The position numbers were made by a program, and so were the translations under genes. From NCBI GenBank assembly GCA_041690495.1, contig JAWLHE010000009.1:124001-188000 (forward strand): a DNA stretch of 64,000 nucleotides, read 5' to 3'. The DNA comes from DATAAP01 sp041690495 (GTDB lineage Bacteria; Pseudomonadota; Alphaproteobacteria; CACIAM-22H2). Below, in pieces: positions 7,542-18,329 of the stretch (position 1 is its first letter; each line of letters opens with the position of its first letter). The notes under the pieces are model-generated. The model made no database searches. It was not told where the DNA came from and was given only the letters and a program-made list of their open reading frames with translations.

Positions 7542-8747
7542 ATGCAAAAAGGGTTTCGGCCGTTGATGTTTGCCCTGTGCGCGTCGGCGTGGGGTGCTGC
7601 GCTGGCCTGCGCACCGTCGCAGGCCGCGGCCGCGCCGTTCTTCCAGGGCCTCGGCTTTCTCCCGGGCGGCGCCAGCAGCCTGGCGACCGACGTGTCGGCC
7701 GACGGCGCGGTCGTGGTCGGCCAGCATTACGGCGGCGCGCAGAACGAAGCGTTCCGCTGGACCATGAGCGACGGGATGGCCGGCCTCGGCTTCCTGGCCG
7801 CATCGGACCCGTCCAGCGGGGCGGCCGGCGTATCGGGCGACGGCGCGGTCGTCGTCGGAAGCGCCAACAGCGGCTTCGTCGGCGCGGAAGCCTTCCGCTG
7901 GACTCAAGGCGGCGGAATGGCCGGTCTCGGCGACCTTCCCGGCGGATCTGCCGTGAGTCGCGCCAGCGGCGTTTCGGGCGACGGCACGGTCGTCGTCGGC
8001 ACCGGAAGCGTGGTGTTCGGCACCGAAGCGTTCCGCTGGACCCAGGGCGGCGGCATGGTCGGGCTCGGCGACCTGCCGGGCGGCACCTTCGGCAGCATCG
8101 CCCGCGCCGTCTCGAGCGACGGTTCGGTCGTGGTCGGCACGGGCACCGGCGCGTCCGGCAGCGAGGCGTTCCGCTGGACCGCGGGCGGCGGCATGGTCGG
8201 CCTCGGCGATCTCGATGGCGGCATCTTCTCCAGCGCGGCATACGGCGTGTCGGGCGACGGTCTGGTGGTCGTCGGCCAGGGCGCCAGCGCTGCCGGCTTC
8301 GAGGCGTTCCGCTGGACCGAAAGCGGCGGGATGGTCGCGCTCGGCGATCTCGACGGCGGGCCGGTCGGGAGCATCGCCTATGGCGTGTCGGACGATGGCG
8401 GGGTCATCGTCGGCGCCGGCATCGACGACTTCACGATCCATGCCTTCATCTGGGACGAGCTCGGCGGCATGCGCCTGCTGAGCGACGTGCTGACCGACGA
8501 TTTCGGCCTCGATCTGACCGGCTGGCACCTGCGCGAGGCGCGCGCCATTTCGGCGGACGGCCGCGTGATCGTGGGAACCGGCACCAATCCCGACGGCATG
8601 GTCGAGGCGTGGATCGTTTCGCTGCGCCAGGACGAGATCGCCGTGCCGACGCCCGGCACGCTCGCGCTCTTCGGCGCCGGCCTGCTCGCGCTCGGCCTGT
8701 TGCGCCGCGACGCACGCCGCGCGCATGGGGAAGGACACCGTCCGTAA
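7542..8747 (+). CDS. HAF-repeat exported protein with PEP-CTERM-type tail
   Basis: 401 residues. A signal peptide (LMFALCASAWGAALACAPSQ) is followed by about seven repeats of ~42 residues of the HAF extracellular-repeat type. Five carry EAFRWT, each with a GMxGLGDLpGG turn and a VSgDGxVVVG strand; the last two are degenerate (HAFIWD, EAWIV). The C-terminus VPTPGTLALFGAGLLALGLLRR is a PEP-CTERM-like anchor with Pro-Thr-Pro instead of Pro-Glu-Pro. Likely a beta-propeller-like surface or secreted protein of unknown ligand. ATG 7542 has GGAAGGA upstream; an earlier in-frame ATG at 7512 lacks one. Confidence 0.88.
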   Translation: MQKGFRPLMFALCASAWGAALACAPSQAAAAPFFQGLGFLPGGASSLATDVSADGAVVVGQHYGGAQNEAFRWTMSDGMAGLGFLAASDPSSGAAGVSGDGAVVVGSANSGFVGAEAFRWTQGGGMAGLGDLPGGSAVSRASGVSGDGTVVVGTGSVVFGTEAFRWTQGGGMVGLGDLPGGTFGSIARAVSSDGSVVVGTGTGASGSEAFRWTAGGGMVGLGDLDGGIFSSAAYGVSGDGLVVVGQGASAAGFEAFRWTESGGMVALGDLDGGPVGSIAYGVSDDGGVIVGAGIDDFTIHAFIWDELGGMRLLSDVLTDDFGLDLTGWHLREARAISADGRVIVGTGTNPDGMVEAWIVSLRQDEIAVPTPGTLALFGAGLLALGLLRRDARRAHGEGHRP

Positions 8748-8836
8748 TAGACAGCGGAGTCCCGCCCGCCTGCGGCGCGCAGTCCCTATAGTCTCCGGTG
8801 CACGGATGCATTGCCGTCCTCACCGGAGTTGGAACG

Positions 8837-9055
8837 ATGAACGAGCTCATTTCCAGAATCATGCAGCACGCGAACATCTCGGAGGAATCCGCGAGGAGCG
8901 CGGCGGATGCCGTGCTCGGCTTCCTCAGGGAGAAGGCGCCCGCGCCCGTCGTCGCGCAGATCGAGAGCTATCTGGGCGGCGAGGGGACCGGCGGCGAGTC
9001 CCTTGCCTCGACCGCGAGCTCGGCGCTGGGCGGCCTCGGCGGACGGGACAGATAG
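8837..9055 (+). CDS. small DUF2267-like protein
   Basis: 72 residues: MNELISRIMQHANISEESAR, then a helix SAADAVLGFLREKAPAPVVAQI and a Gly/Ser-rich tail (SYLGGEGTGGESLAST). This resembles small alphaproteobacterial proteins with a short DUF2267/DUF2780-like helical motif of unknown role. GGAGTTGG stands upstream of ATG 8837. The family assignment is tentative; reality as a gene is supported by the SD and amphipathic helices. Confidence 0.7.
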   Translation: MNELISRIMQHANISEESARSAADAVLGFLREKAPAPVVAQIESYLGGEGTGGESLASTASSALGGLGGRDR

Positions 9056-9079
9056 CCCGCGCACGCGCAGGAACCGCGG

Positions 9080-9099
9080 CCTCTCCCCCACGGGAGAGG
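9080..9099. repeat. CCTCTCCC/GGGAGAGG hairpin
   Basis: 8-bp perfect stem with a 4-base loop between the small DUF2267-like gene and the DUF1488 gene. This simple palindrome type is scattered in many GC-rich proteobacterial genomes. It could weakly terminate, but there is no T-run. Confidence 0.5.
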
Positions 9100-9149
9100 G
9101 GGACCGGCGCGGCTTCGTGCTAGTCTCCGGCATTGAACGGAGAATCGAG

Positions 9150-9425
9150 ATGCCGCTGACATTCGCAGCCGGGCCGGGCAAGTGGGACGGGTTCCAGAAG
9201 GTGGTCGGCTTCGCGGCGCAGGACGGCGAGACCGCGGTCATGTGCGCGATCTCGCAGGAGGCGCTGGAGGACCTCGCGCAGCAGGTCGACATGCATCCGG
9301 GAGGGTGCGTCGCCGCCTTCGAGCGGCACCGCCCCGCGATCGAGCGCAAGGCGTCGATGCTCTACGACGCGGGCCGCTTCCGCGCGGGCGAGGTCGTGCT
9401 GGTCAAGGCCTCGCGCATTCCCTGA
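9150..9425 (+). CDS. DUF1488 family protein
   Basis: 91-residue protein of the DUF1488 pattern: MPLTF..., WDGFQKVVGFAA, then VMCAISQEALEDL and AFERHRPAIERKAS...YDAGRF..GEVVLVKASRIP. The role of the family is unknown. ATG 9150 is preceded by CGGAGA. Single-gene unit, upstream hairpin at 9080. Confidence 0.85.
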   Translation: MPLTFAAGPGKWDGFQKVVGFAAQDGETAVMCAISQEALEDLAQQVDMHPGGCVAAFERHRPAIERKASMLYDAGRFRAGEVVLVKASRIP

Positions 9426-9503
9426 CTCCGGCGGCCCCTGACTCCGGCGGCGCGGCGGGTGGCGCCCTGCGGGCGCGCCCCGCGCGGCCGGACGGGGGAC
9501 GGC

Positions 9504-9902
9504 TCAGCTCGCCGTCTTGGCCTGCTCGGTCAGAAGCGCCTGGGCGCAAAGGCTCGCGGCGCCGTCGACCGGCTTGTCCATGCCGGCCAGGGTCGCCCAG
9601 CCGCCCGCCTCGATGAAGCTGTCGCGCTTCCACGTATCGCTGTTCTTGAGGGCGGCGAGCTGCGCCGTCGCATCGGGGCCCTTGGCGAAGCGCTCGACGC
9701 AGACATCGGCGGCGAGCTGGCTGCGTGCCTCGGTCGCGGCCCGTGTCGCCATCTCGCTCGCCGTGCCGCCGGTCACCCAGCCGCCCCAGGTGAAGCCGAT
9801 GGCAATGGTCGCGGCGACGCATGCGGCGCAGGCCCAGAAGGTCTGCGTCTTGGTGGCCTGAGCCTTCTCCCAGCGCTGTTTCAGGTCCGAAATCCCTGTC
9901 AT
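9504..9902 (-). CDS. conserved hypothetical single-pass membrane protein
   Basis: 132 residues. Short cytosolic N-terminus (MTGISDLKQRWEKAQATKTQ), one transmembrane helix at about 22-44 (FWACAACVAATIAIGFTWGG), then a ~85-residue soluble part with a Cys pair (DVCVERF and ASLCAQAL). Similar proteins occur across Rhodospirillales/Rhizobiales without known function. AAGGAG lies 7 bases before the ATG. No operon partners. Confidence 0.8.
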   Translation of the reverse strand: MTGISDLKQRWEKAQATKTQTFWACAACVAATIAIGFTWGGWVTGGTASEMATRAATEARSQLAADVCVERFAKGPDATAQLAALKNSDTWKRDSFIEAGGWATLAGMDKPVDGAASLCAQALLTEQAKTAS

Positions 9903-10229
9903 GATATTCTCCTTGTGGTTGTAAATGCGGTGCGGCGCCCGCGGCGCGGGCAGCGGCTCCGCCGAAAAGAGGCTGCAGGTTTTCTTGATTTTGTCCGGGA
10001 CAGGCTCTGGCGCCAGTATGCCCCGGTTTCGCCCGGGAACCTAGGGCTGTCTCGGAGCAAAGGAGCGGGGGGTGAGCTCCATCCCATCCGTTCACTTCAC
10101 TGTCGCCCTCGGACTTGATCCGAGGGCCCATTGCGATCTCGCCGCGAGAACTGTTCCTGGAGAACCGCCGCTACTGGGTCCTCGGGTCAAGCCCGAGGAC
10201 GACAGTGGATTTGGATTGGGAGAGAAGTG
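9903..10229. other. intergenic region with REPIN-like element
   Basis: Upstream of the single-pass membrane gene and beyond the LysE gene's 3' end. The right half is a paired palindrome (10100-10207); no coding signal is seen in the rest. Confidence 0.5.
10100..10207. repeat. REPIN-like paired palindrome, copy 3 (best preserved)
   Basis: The left arm CTGTCGCCCTCGGACTTGAT + CCGAGGGCCCA and the right arm TGGGTCCTCGGGTCAAGCCC + GAGGACGACAG are near-perfect reverse complements over about 31 bases (about 5 mismatches). Each arm is itself a palindrome. About 45 bases separate them. The doublet could fold into a long hairpin or cruciform. Confidence 0.75.
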
Positions 10230-10859
10230 CTACTTCCGCGTCGCCAGCGCCGCGGTCACGCCGAGGCCGATGAAGGCGCAGCCGGCGAACCAGCGCTGAA
10301 GGCGGAGGAAGCGGCGGCTGGTGCGGAGGAAGTCGCCGGCGGCGCCGGCCGCGAGCGCGAACATCCCGTCGCTCAGCATGCCGAGCGCCATGAAGGTGAG
10401 GCCGAGGACGAGGATCTGCGCGTGCACGGCGCCGCGCGCGGGATCGACGAATTGCGGCAGGAAAGAGAGGAAGAAGATCGCCGTCTTCGGGTTGAAGAGA
10501 TTGACCACGAAGCCGTCGCGGAAGACGCGGGCGAGCGGTGCGGCCGCCACCCCGGGCGAGGCGGGATCGGGGTCGCGCGCCATCAGGGTGCGCACCCCCA
10601 TCCAGATCAGGTACGCCGCGCCCAGGTACTTGACGATCTCGAAGGCGAGCGCCGACGACACCAGCAGCGCCGAGAGCCCGACCGAAGCCGCGACGATGTG
10701 GACGATGGTGCCGAGATGGATGCCGAGCACCGAGACCAGCCCCGCCGCGCGCCCCTGCTGCACCGAGCGCGCGACGATGTAGAGCACCGCCGGCCCCGGC
10801 GTCAGCAGCAGGACCAGCGAGGCGACGACGAACAGCGACCAGAGGGTGAGGGAGGGCAT
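10230..10859 (-). CDS. LysE/RhtB family exporter
   Basis: 209 residues, the normal size for LysE-family translocators, inner membrane, about six helices. The start MPSLTLWSLFVVASLVLLLTPGPAVLYIVARS contains the family signature TPGPxxxxxxxxS, and the middle has DGFVVNLFNPKTAIFFLSFLPQF, the second signature. Exports an amino acid or related small molecule; the substrate is unknown. ATG 10859 is taken for family length, with GGAAA upstream. The frame extends 36 codons further upstream but looks non-coding. Confidence 0.92.
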   Translation of the reverse strand: MPSLTLWSLFVVASLVLLLTPGPAVLYIVARSVQQGRAAGLVSVLGIHLGTIVHIVAASVGLSALLVSSALAFEIVKYLGAAYLIWMGVRTLMARDPDPASPGVAAAPLARVFRDGFVVNLFNPKTAIFFLSFLPQFVDPARGAVHAQILVLGLTFMALGMLSDGMFALAAGAAGDFLRTSRRFLRLQRWFAGCAFIGLGVTAALATRK

Positions 10860-10999
10860 GGGCGGGTTTCCGAAATTCGCGTGGAAGAAGCAAGCCATGT
10901 AGTGGCGGTAGAGGCAAGCGCCGAGCACTGGAGCCCATCGGCGAATCGCACCTACCGGTCTTCCCATGAAGGCTAGATTAGGCTACAACCCTCACGTTC

Positions 11000-12334
11000 A
11001 TGACTGCCGAGATTGCTATTCTGAACAGAAACGCGGTCGTTCTCGCGGCTGACAGCGCGGTGACTATAAGCAATTCACGCGCGTCTAAGAGCTACAATTC
11101 AGCTAATAAGCTATTCTCGCTCTCAAAATATGCTCCGGTAGCTGTGATGGTCTTTGGTGGTGCCGATATGACAGGCATCCCTTGGGAAACCATCATTAAG
11201 GAGTATCGGGCGAAGTTAGGTCGAAAGAAGTTCGACCAGCTCGATAACTATGCTGACGACTTTGTCTCGTTCGTTAAAGGATATCCAAGCATCGACATGC
11301 ACGATGCTCGGACTAATCTTGCTAGGCTCTTGAACGGGGAGTTTAAGTCCGTCGCGGCTGCCGTCGAACGTATGTTCAATCAATACCTGGGACGAATTGG
11401 CACCGTAGACGAAGACACTGTCACTAAATTCGTGAATGTCGCCGTTAGTCAGCGCCAGAAATTCTTGGAGGCTTTAGACACATTGCCATTCGCGGCTGGG
11501 TGGGATCTCCGGCGCTTAATCGGCAAGCATAAAAGAGAGATATACAAGGCGAGACGGGAGGTATTTGAGAACATTCCAATCTCGCGAGACTCCAAGAAAA
11601 CATTGTACCGAATAGCAGCGCTGAGTCTGACCAAGAAGACCTTTTCGGATTCGCGCTCTGGAATTGTTGTTGCGGGCTTCGGTGAAGCGCAAGTCTTCCC
11701 CGCCATAAAGGCATTCCATTGTGATGGAATGATAGAAGGACATCTCAAGTTCGCGTCGCTGCTCGAAGCGAACGTCTCCGGTAATATGGACTCAGGAATC
11801 TATCCATTCGCACAGCACGAGATGGTTGTGCGATTTATGGAGGGTATCGATCCAAATTATCAAACGTACTTAGAGACAGCCTTCGAGACCTTTATGAGCC
11901 GAATGGCAGACGAGATTGGGCCTAAGTTTTTTCGTAGCAAGAAGCGAAGAGAGCTTTTCCAAAATGCGTTACGGCTAAGTCTCGCCGAGACCACGAAGCA
12001 TTTCGTCAGCGAAGCGAAACGCTACCGACAAAGATACTATGTCCGCCCGATTTTGGGCTCGGTGCGGAATCTCCCAAAAGAAGACTTGGCGGTTTTGGCC
12101 GAGTCGCTTGTTCACTTGACCTCTCTAAAGCGAAGAGTTTCCATGGACGTGGAAAGCGTCGGTGGTCCAATTGACGTGGCTGTTATTTCTAAGGGTGATG
12201 GGCTGGTTTGGATAAAGAGAAAACACTACTTTAACCAGGAGCTTAACCCGTTCTTCATGCAAAAATACTTTGCTGAAGACGTACTCTCCCTTGCGAAAGG
12301 AAGTGGGCCAGATGGCAAACAGGAAGAAGACTAG
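11000..12334 (+). CDS. proteasome-beta-like Ntn hydrolase with helical insertions
   Basis: 444 residues, not recognised as a named family. After Met removal the N-terminus is Thr (Thr2). MTAEIAILNRNAVVLAADSA aligns with proteasome beta subunits: Thr1, and Asp17 in AADSAVT at exactly the right spacing. A Lys in NKLFSL stands about where Lys33 does (Lys36 counting from the Thr), and VAVMVFGGADM matches the following Gly strand. A helical segment of ~150 residues is inserted before a second sheet-like part (SGIVVAGFGEAQVFPAIKAF) and a late DVAVISKGDGLVWIKRKHYF strand pair. No SD precedes the ATG; TAGATT at 10974-10979 suggests an almost leaderless mRNA. The Ntn assignment is inferred from spacing, not from a search. 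Confidence 0.75.
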   Translation: MTAEIAILNRNAVVLAADSAVTISNSRASKSYNSANKLFSLSKYAPVAVMVFGGADMTGIPWETIIKEYRAKLGRKKFDQLDNYADDFVSFVKGYPSIDMHDARTNLARLLNGEFKSVAAAVERMFNQYLGRIGTVDEDTVTKFVNVAVSQRQKFLEALDTLPFAAGWDLRRLIGKHKREIYKARREVFENIPISRDSKKTLYRIAALSLTKKTFSDSRSGIVVAGFGEAQVFPAIKAFHCDGMIEGHLKFASLLEANVSGNMDSGIYPFAQHEMVVRFMEGIDPNYQTYLETAFETFMSRMADEIGPKFFRSKKRRELFQNALRLSLAETTKHFVSEAKRYRQRYYVRPILGSVRNLPKEDLAVLAESLVHLTSLKRRVSMDVESVGGPIDVAVISKGDGLVWIKRKHYFNQELNPFFMQKYFAEDVLSLAKGSGPDGKQEED

Positions 12335-12500
12335 GGCAAGTCGCAGGATAAGCTCGATGAAGGAGCTTAGGGGTGGTGTCATTCCGTTACGCGGTCAGTC
12401 GGATGATGAGGAAAATGTAGATGCTATCTTTGACGGTGCGGTTCTCGCATCCGACATGATTGCCGCTCTTAGGAAGGAGTTAGATAAGGCCACCCGCTAG
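12312..12500 (+). CDS. small basic/acidic protein partner of the Ntn-like gene
   Basis: 62 residues: a basic N-terminus (MANRKKTRASRRISSMKELR), then an acidic middle (SDDEENVDAIFDG) and a C-terminal helix (MIAALRKELDKATR). It overlaps the preceding gene by 23 bases and has AAAGGAAG upstream, so translation is probably coupled. Not recognised; co-transcription suggests a partner, regulator or substrate of the Ntn-like protein. No cysteine or membrane segment. Confidence 0.65.
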   Translation: MANRKKTRASRRISSMKELRGGVIPLRGQSDDEENVDAIFDGAVLASDMIAALRKELDKATR

Positions 12501-12613
12501 GATTCAGTTGTCGGATCAAGGGGCGCGAGGAACAAGGAAGATCTACTCTGATCCCGATCCATGATTACGATTTCCAAGGCCGCATCAGCCTAGAATGCTG
12601 CTCTAACCTCGAG

Positions 12614-12868
12614 CTATTCTACAGGAAGCCAGCCCTCCTCATTCCGATTTGGAACTGAGAGTTGGTTTTTCGCCAAATGCTCTAAAAGGCGCGGTTCGAC
12701 TTGGGGCGACCATCCATCTCGATTCGCTGCGTAGCACATTGTGCATACCGCAATTCTATAGCGGCGAATGTATCTTCCTTCGTATCGATGCGGACCCATT
12801 TGAAATGCCTTGCTGCACACAAAGCAAGACTCCATGACCCTCTCTGACATAGCGACCATATCCTTCAT
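12614..12868 (-). CDS. small two-CXXC (zinc-ribbon-like) protein
   Basis: About 84 residues. CFVCSKAFQMGPHRYEGRYI and, some 30 residues after the first pair, CTMCYAANRDGW give two CXXC knuckles, likely one zinc site. A conserved-looking tail NRNEEGWLPVE follows. The start is uncertain: ATG 12868 has GGAAAAG upstream; frame-compatible ATGs lie at 12874 and at 12928, the last overlapping the HEPN gene by 29 bases without an SD. Same strand as, and directly downstream of, the HEPN-like gene. Function unknown; DNA or RNA binding is only a guess from the zinc-ribbon look. Confidence 0.7.
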   Translation of the reverse strand: MKDMVAMSERVMESCFVCSKAFQMGPHRYEGRYIRRYRIAVCTMCYAANRDGWSPQVEPRLLEHLAKNQLSVPNRNEEGWLPVE

Positions 12869-12899
12869 TGCCATTCTTTTCCGCGAACCCAAGGGCGAC

Positions 12900-13970
12900 T
12901 TAGAACTGGTTCTCTCCCATTCGGTCATCGGGCGGCGGGTTGTGTGCGGCGACCTGTCGAAACAGAACGCGAAGAAGCCGAGGCACTATGTCGCCGAGGC
13001 GAGTGTTGCCTTGTCTAATTTGCATCGGATCGGCGGTGCCATAGTGAACGAGGTCGCTACGAAGGTCATACAGCTTCGAGACTTCGCGACCCAGTGCGGC
13101 TGAGGACTCGATGTCTGGATCGTTCCTTAATTTTTCCTCGATGATCATTCTAATGCGGCTCTTGATTGACGTATCGCGGAGATGAGCTAGTCGAGTCAGA
13201 ACGCTTTGGAATTCAGCATTGATGGCAGCACTCTCTCTCTGCTGCGTAGCCGCCGCGCGAGCCTCTTCTATGAACCGATTGACCATCTCCCGAATGACGA
13301 CAGATGCCGGAGTTCTGGGTAGAAGCGCTTCCAGAGCCGTAAACCTGCCTAGGAAGCTGGCGCTGGGTGTCGCCTCATAATATGTGGACGCGTATAACTC
13401 AGTCGCGAGCTTTAGCTTTGGCTGGTTCAGAACCATCTCCGGTCGCCCCATATTCAGGGCTTCTGCAAGCGCGTCCGCGAAGAATGAGGCCGGCGTATCC
13501 TGCCGAAAAGTGGCGCGTCCCACGGTTTCGACCAACAGTCGTTTATGCTCCTGCCGCACTACAGTCTGATCGCTCGAGTAGCAACCGTCGATTTCTTTCC
13601 AACCCTTTTGCTCTGTGATGCTGTCATAAAATGAGCCCGCCGCGATCGGTCTAGGAGCTTGGAAAAGGTGAATAGGGGCTACCGTTGCGCTAAACCGAAC
13701 GCCCATCGGAAACTTTAATCCAAGCCAGATCAGGCCTGCAGCGGTGCGAGAGAGAAAATCTGTCGCTGAGCTCTCTGATGCGAATCCCCGAATCGTGAGC
13801 GAGTATTGGTGAGTCTCTTCGGCGATTTGACACTTGTGTCCAAGAAGATCGAAATGGGCGATCCCGTCTTGCAGCTTGATTGTTCTTCCGGGCGACAGTG
13901 TGAACGGCAGACGGATCGTATAGGCGTGCTCTGCTTGGCCTAAGCTGCCAATCGATGTCGTAAATATCAT
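12900..13970 (-). CDS. HEPN-domain (ApeA-type) protein, putative RNase
   Basis: 356 residues. The N-terminal ~180 residues are beta-rich and unrecognised (GSLGQAEHAYTIRLPFTLS..., VRFSATVAPIHLF). The C-terminal ~170 residues are helical, with FTALEALLP early and LYDLRSDLVHYG late. The latter is an R-x4-H motif (Arg304, His309), the active-site pattern of HEPN ribonucleases found in toxin-antitoxin and anti-phage proteins. ATG 13970 has AGGG 8 bases upstream. Lower GC than neighbours. Whether the protein cleaves RNA is inferred from the motif. Confidence 0.75.
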   Translation of the reverse strand: MIFTTSIGSLGQAEHAYTIRLPFTLSPGRTIKLQDGIAHFDLLGHKCQIAEETHQYSLTIRGFASESSATDFLSRTAAGLIWLGLKFPMGVRFSATVAPIHLFQAPRPIAAGSFYDSITEQKGWKEIDGCYSSDQTVVRQEHKRLLVETVGRATFRQDTPASFFADALAEALNMGRPEMVLNQPKLKLATELYASTYYEATPSASFLGRFTALEALLPRTPASVVIREMVNRFIEEARAAATQQRESAAINAEFQSVLTRLAHLRDTSIKSRIRMIIEEKLRNDPDIESSAALGREVSKLYDLRSDLVHYGTADPMQIRQGNTRLGDIVPRLLRVLFRQVAAHNPPPDDRMGENQF

Positions 13971-14057
13971 AGATGTGCCCTGGTCACTTCGTTCAACTCC
14001 GCCTGATTAATGTCCAAAATCTATTTGGGCTTGCAAACAGCCGAATGCTCGAATGAC

Positions 14058-14088
14058 AAAAAACGGGGAGCGCTCATCACGCTCCCCG
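14058..14088 (-). terminator. rho-independent terminator of nrdJ
   Basis: Read on the minus strand, a 9-bp perfect stem CGGGGAGCG / CGCTCCCCG with a 7-base loop is followed directly by TTTTTT. It lies 86 bases beyond the nrdJ stop. This is the clearest intrinsic terminator in the window and also insulates the low-GC island. Confidence 0.9.
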
Positions 14089-14173
14089 CCAGGTTTCGGC
14101 CGATCGTCTAGGGAAGTGCGGTGGCCGAGGTCTTTGCCGCGTCAGTCCTTCCGGCGGGGGCTCGCGCTAACGG

Positions 14174-17947
<3,774 letters not shown>

Positions 17948-18154
17948 GAATTTAGTCTCCGGAACCCAGATGGTTGTCACTCACGGGGGGCGTCCGCCTG
18001 TGTCGAAGGCGATTCGTCCCCCGCCGTCCGCGCTGTCAACTACCCTGCGTTTCCCTGCGACTAGATGCAGTGGCGTTGTGCGAGGCTCGTTACAACATGT
18101 TGACCAGATCGGGTCCGGAGCGGCAACTGGATTTTGCGGCGACGCTAATTTTTA

Positions 18155-18171
18155 ATCGCAATATATTGTGT
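18155..18171 (-). promoter_or_regulatory. NrdR-like box, proximal
   Basis: On the minus strand ACACAATATATTGCGAT closely resembles the NrdR consensus (ACAC-W-ATATAT-W-GTGT). It lies about 210 bases before the nrdJ start. NrdR represses ribonucleotide reductases when nucleotide pools are high. Confidence 0.6.
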
Positions 18172-18268
18172 TTTCAGCAGCTTATCGGAGAGTTCGCACC
18201 CATGTCATCAAGATCTGGGGTGGGGGAGGGGGCGACCGCCGATCTGCTGTACCAATTCAATGGGTTAG

Positions 18269-18284
18269 ACACAAGATATTGCGC
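18269..18284 (-). promoter_or_regulatory. NrdR-like box, distal
   Basis: ACACAAGATATTGCGC on plus (GCGCAATATCTTGTGT on minus) is a weaker match to the same consensus, about 114 bases from the proximal box. This spacing is wider than the roughly three helical turns usual for NrdR pairs, so it is less certain. Confidence 0.4.
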
Positions 18285-18329
18285 CAAGGCTCCAGATGTT
18301 GCGTCGCAAGAGCCTCGGGGAATTTTATT

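Larger units (their letters stand above)
10975..14040. other. lower-GC accessory island
   Basis: Base composition drops abruptly (roughly half G+C by eye, against about two-thirds in the flanks). Codon use here allows A/T-ending codons that neighbours avoid. Contents: Ntn-hydrolase-like gene and small partner on plus, HEPN-like and two-CXXC genes on minus, converging. No integrase, tRNA or clear direct repeats were seen at the edges. It sits between lysE and nrdJ. Confidence 0.7.
17948..18329. other. nrdJ upstream region
   Basis: 382 bases between the DUF6352 gene (stop) and nrdJ (start), both on minus. Locally AT-richer, with two NrdR-like boxes. No adenosylcobalamin riboswitch elements were recognised and no gene is evident. 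Confidence 0.5.

Noticed and set aside
10975..14040. Integrative element with att sites
   Set aside because: No integrase, transposase, tRNA or direct repeats could be seen at the borders, so only composition and content support foreign origin.
17948..18329. Adenosylcobalamin riboswitch before nrdJ
   Set aside because: No conserved B12-box-like or surrounding riboswitch blocks were recognisable; only NrdR-like sites.
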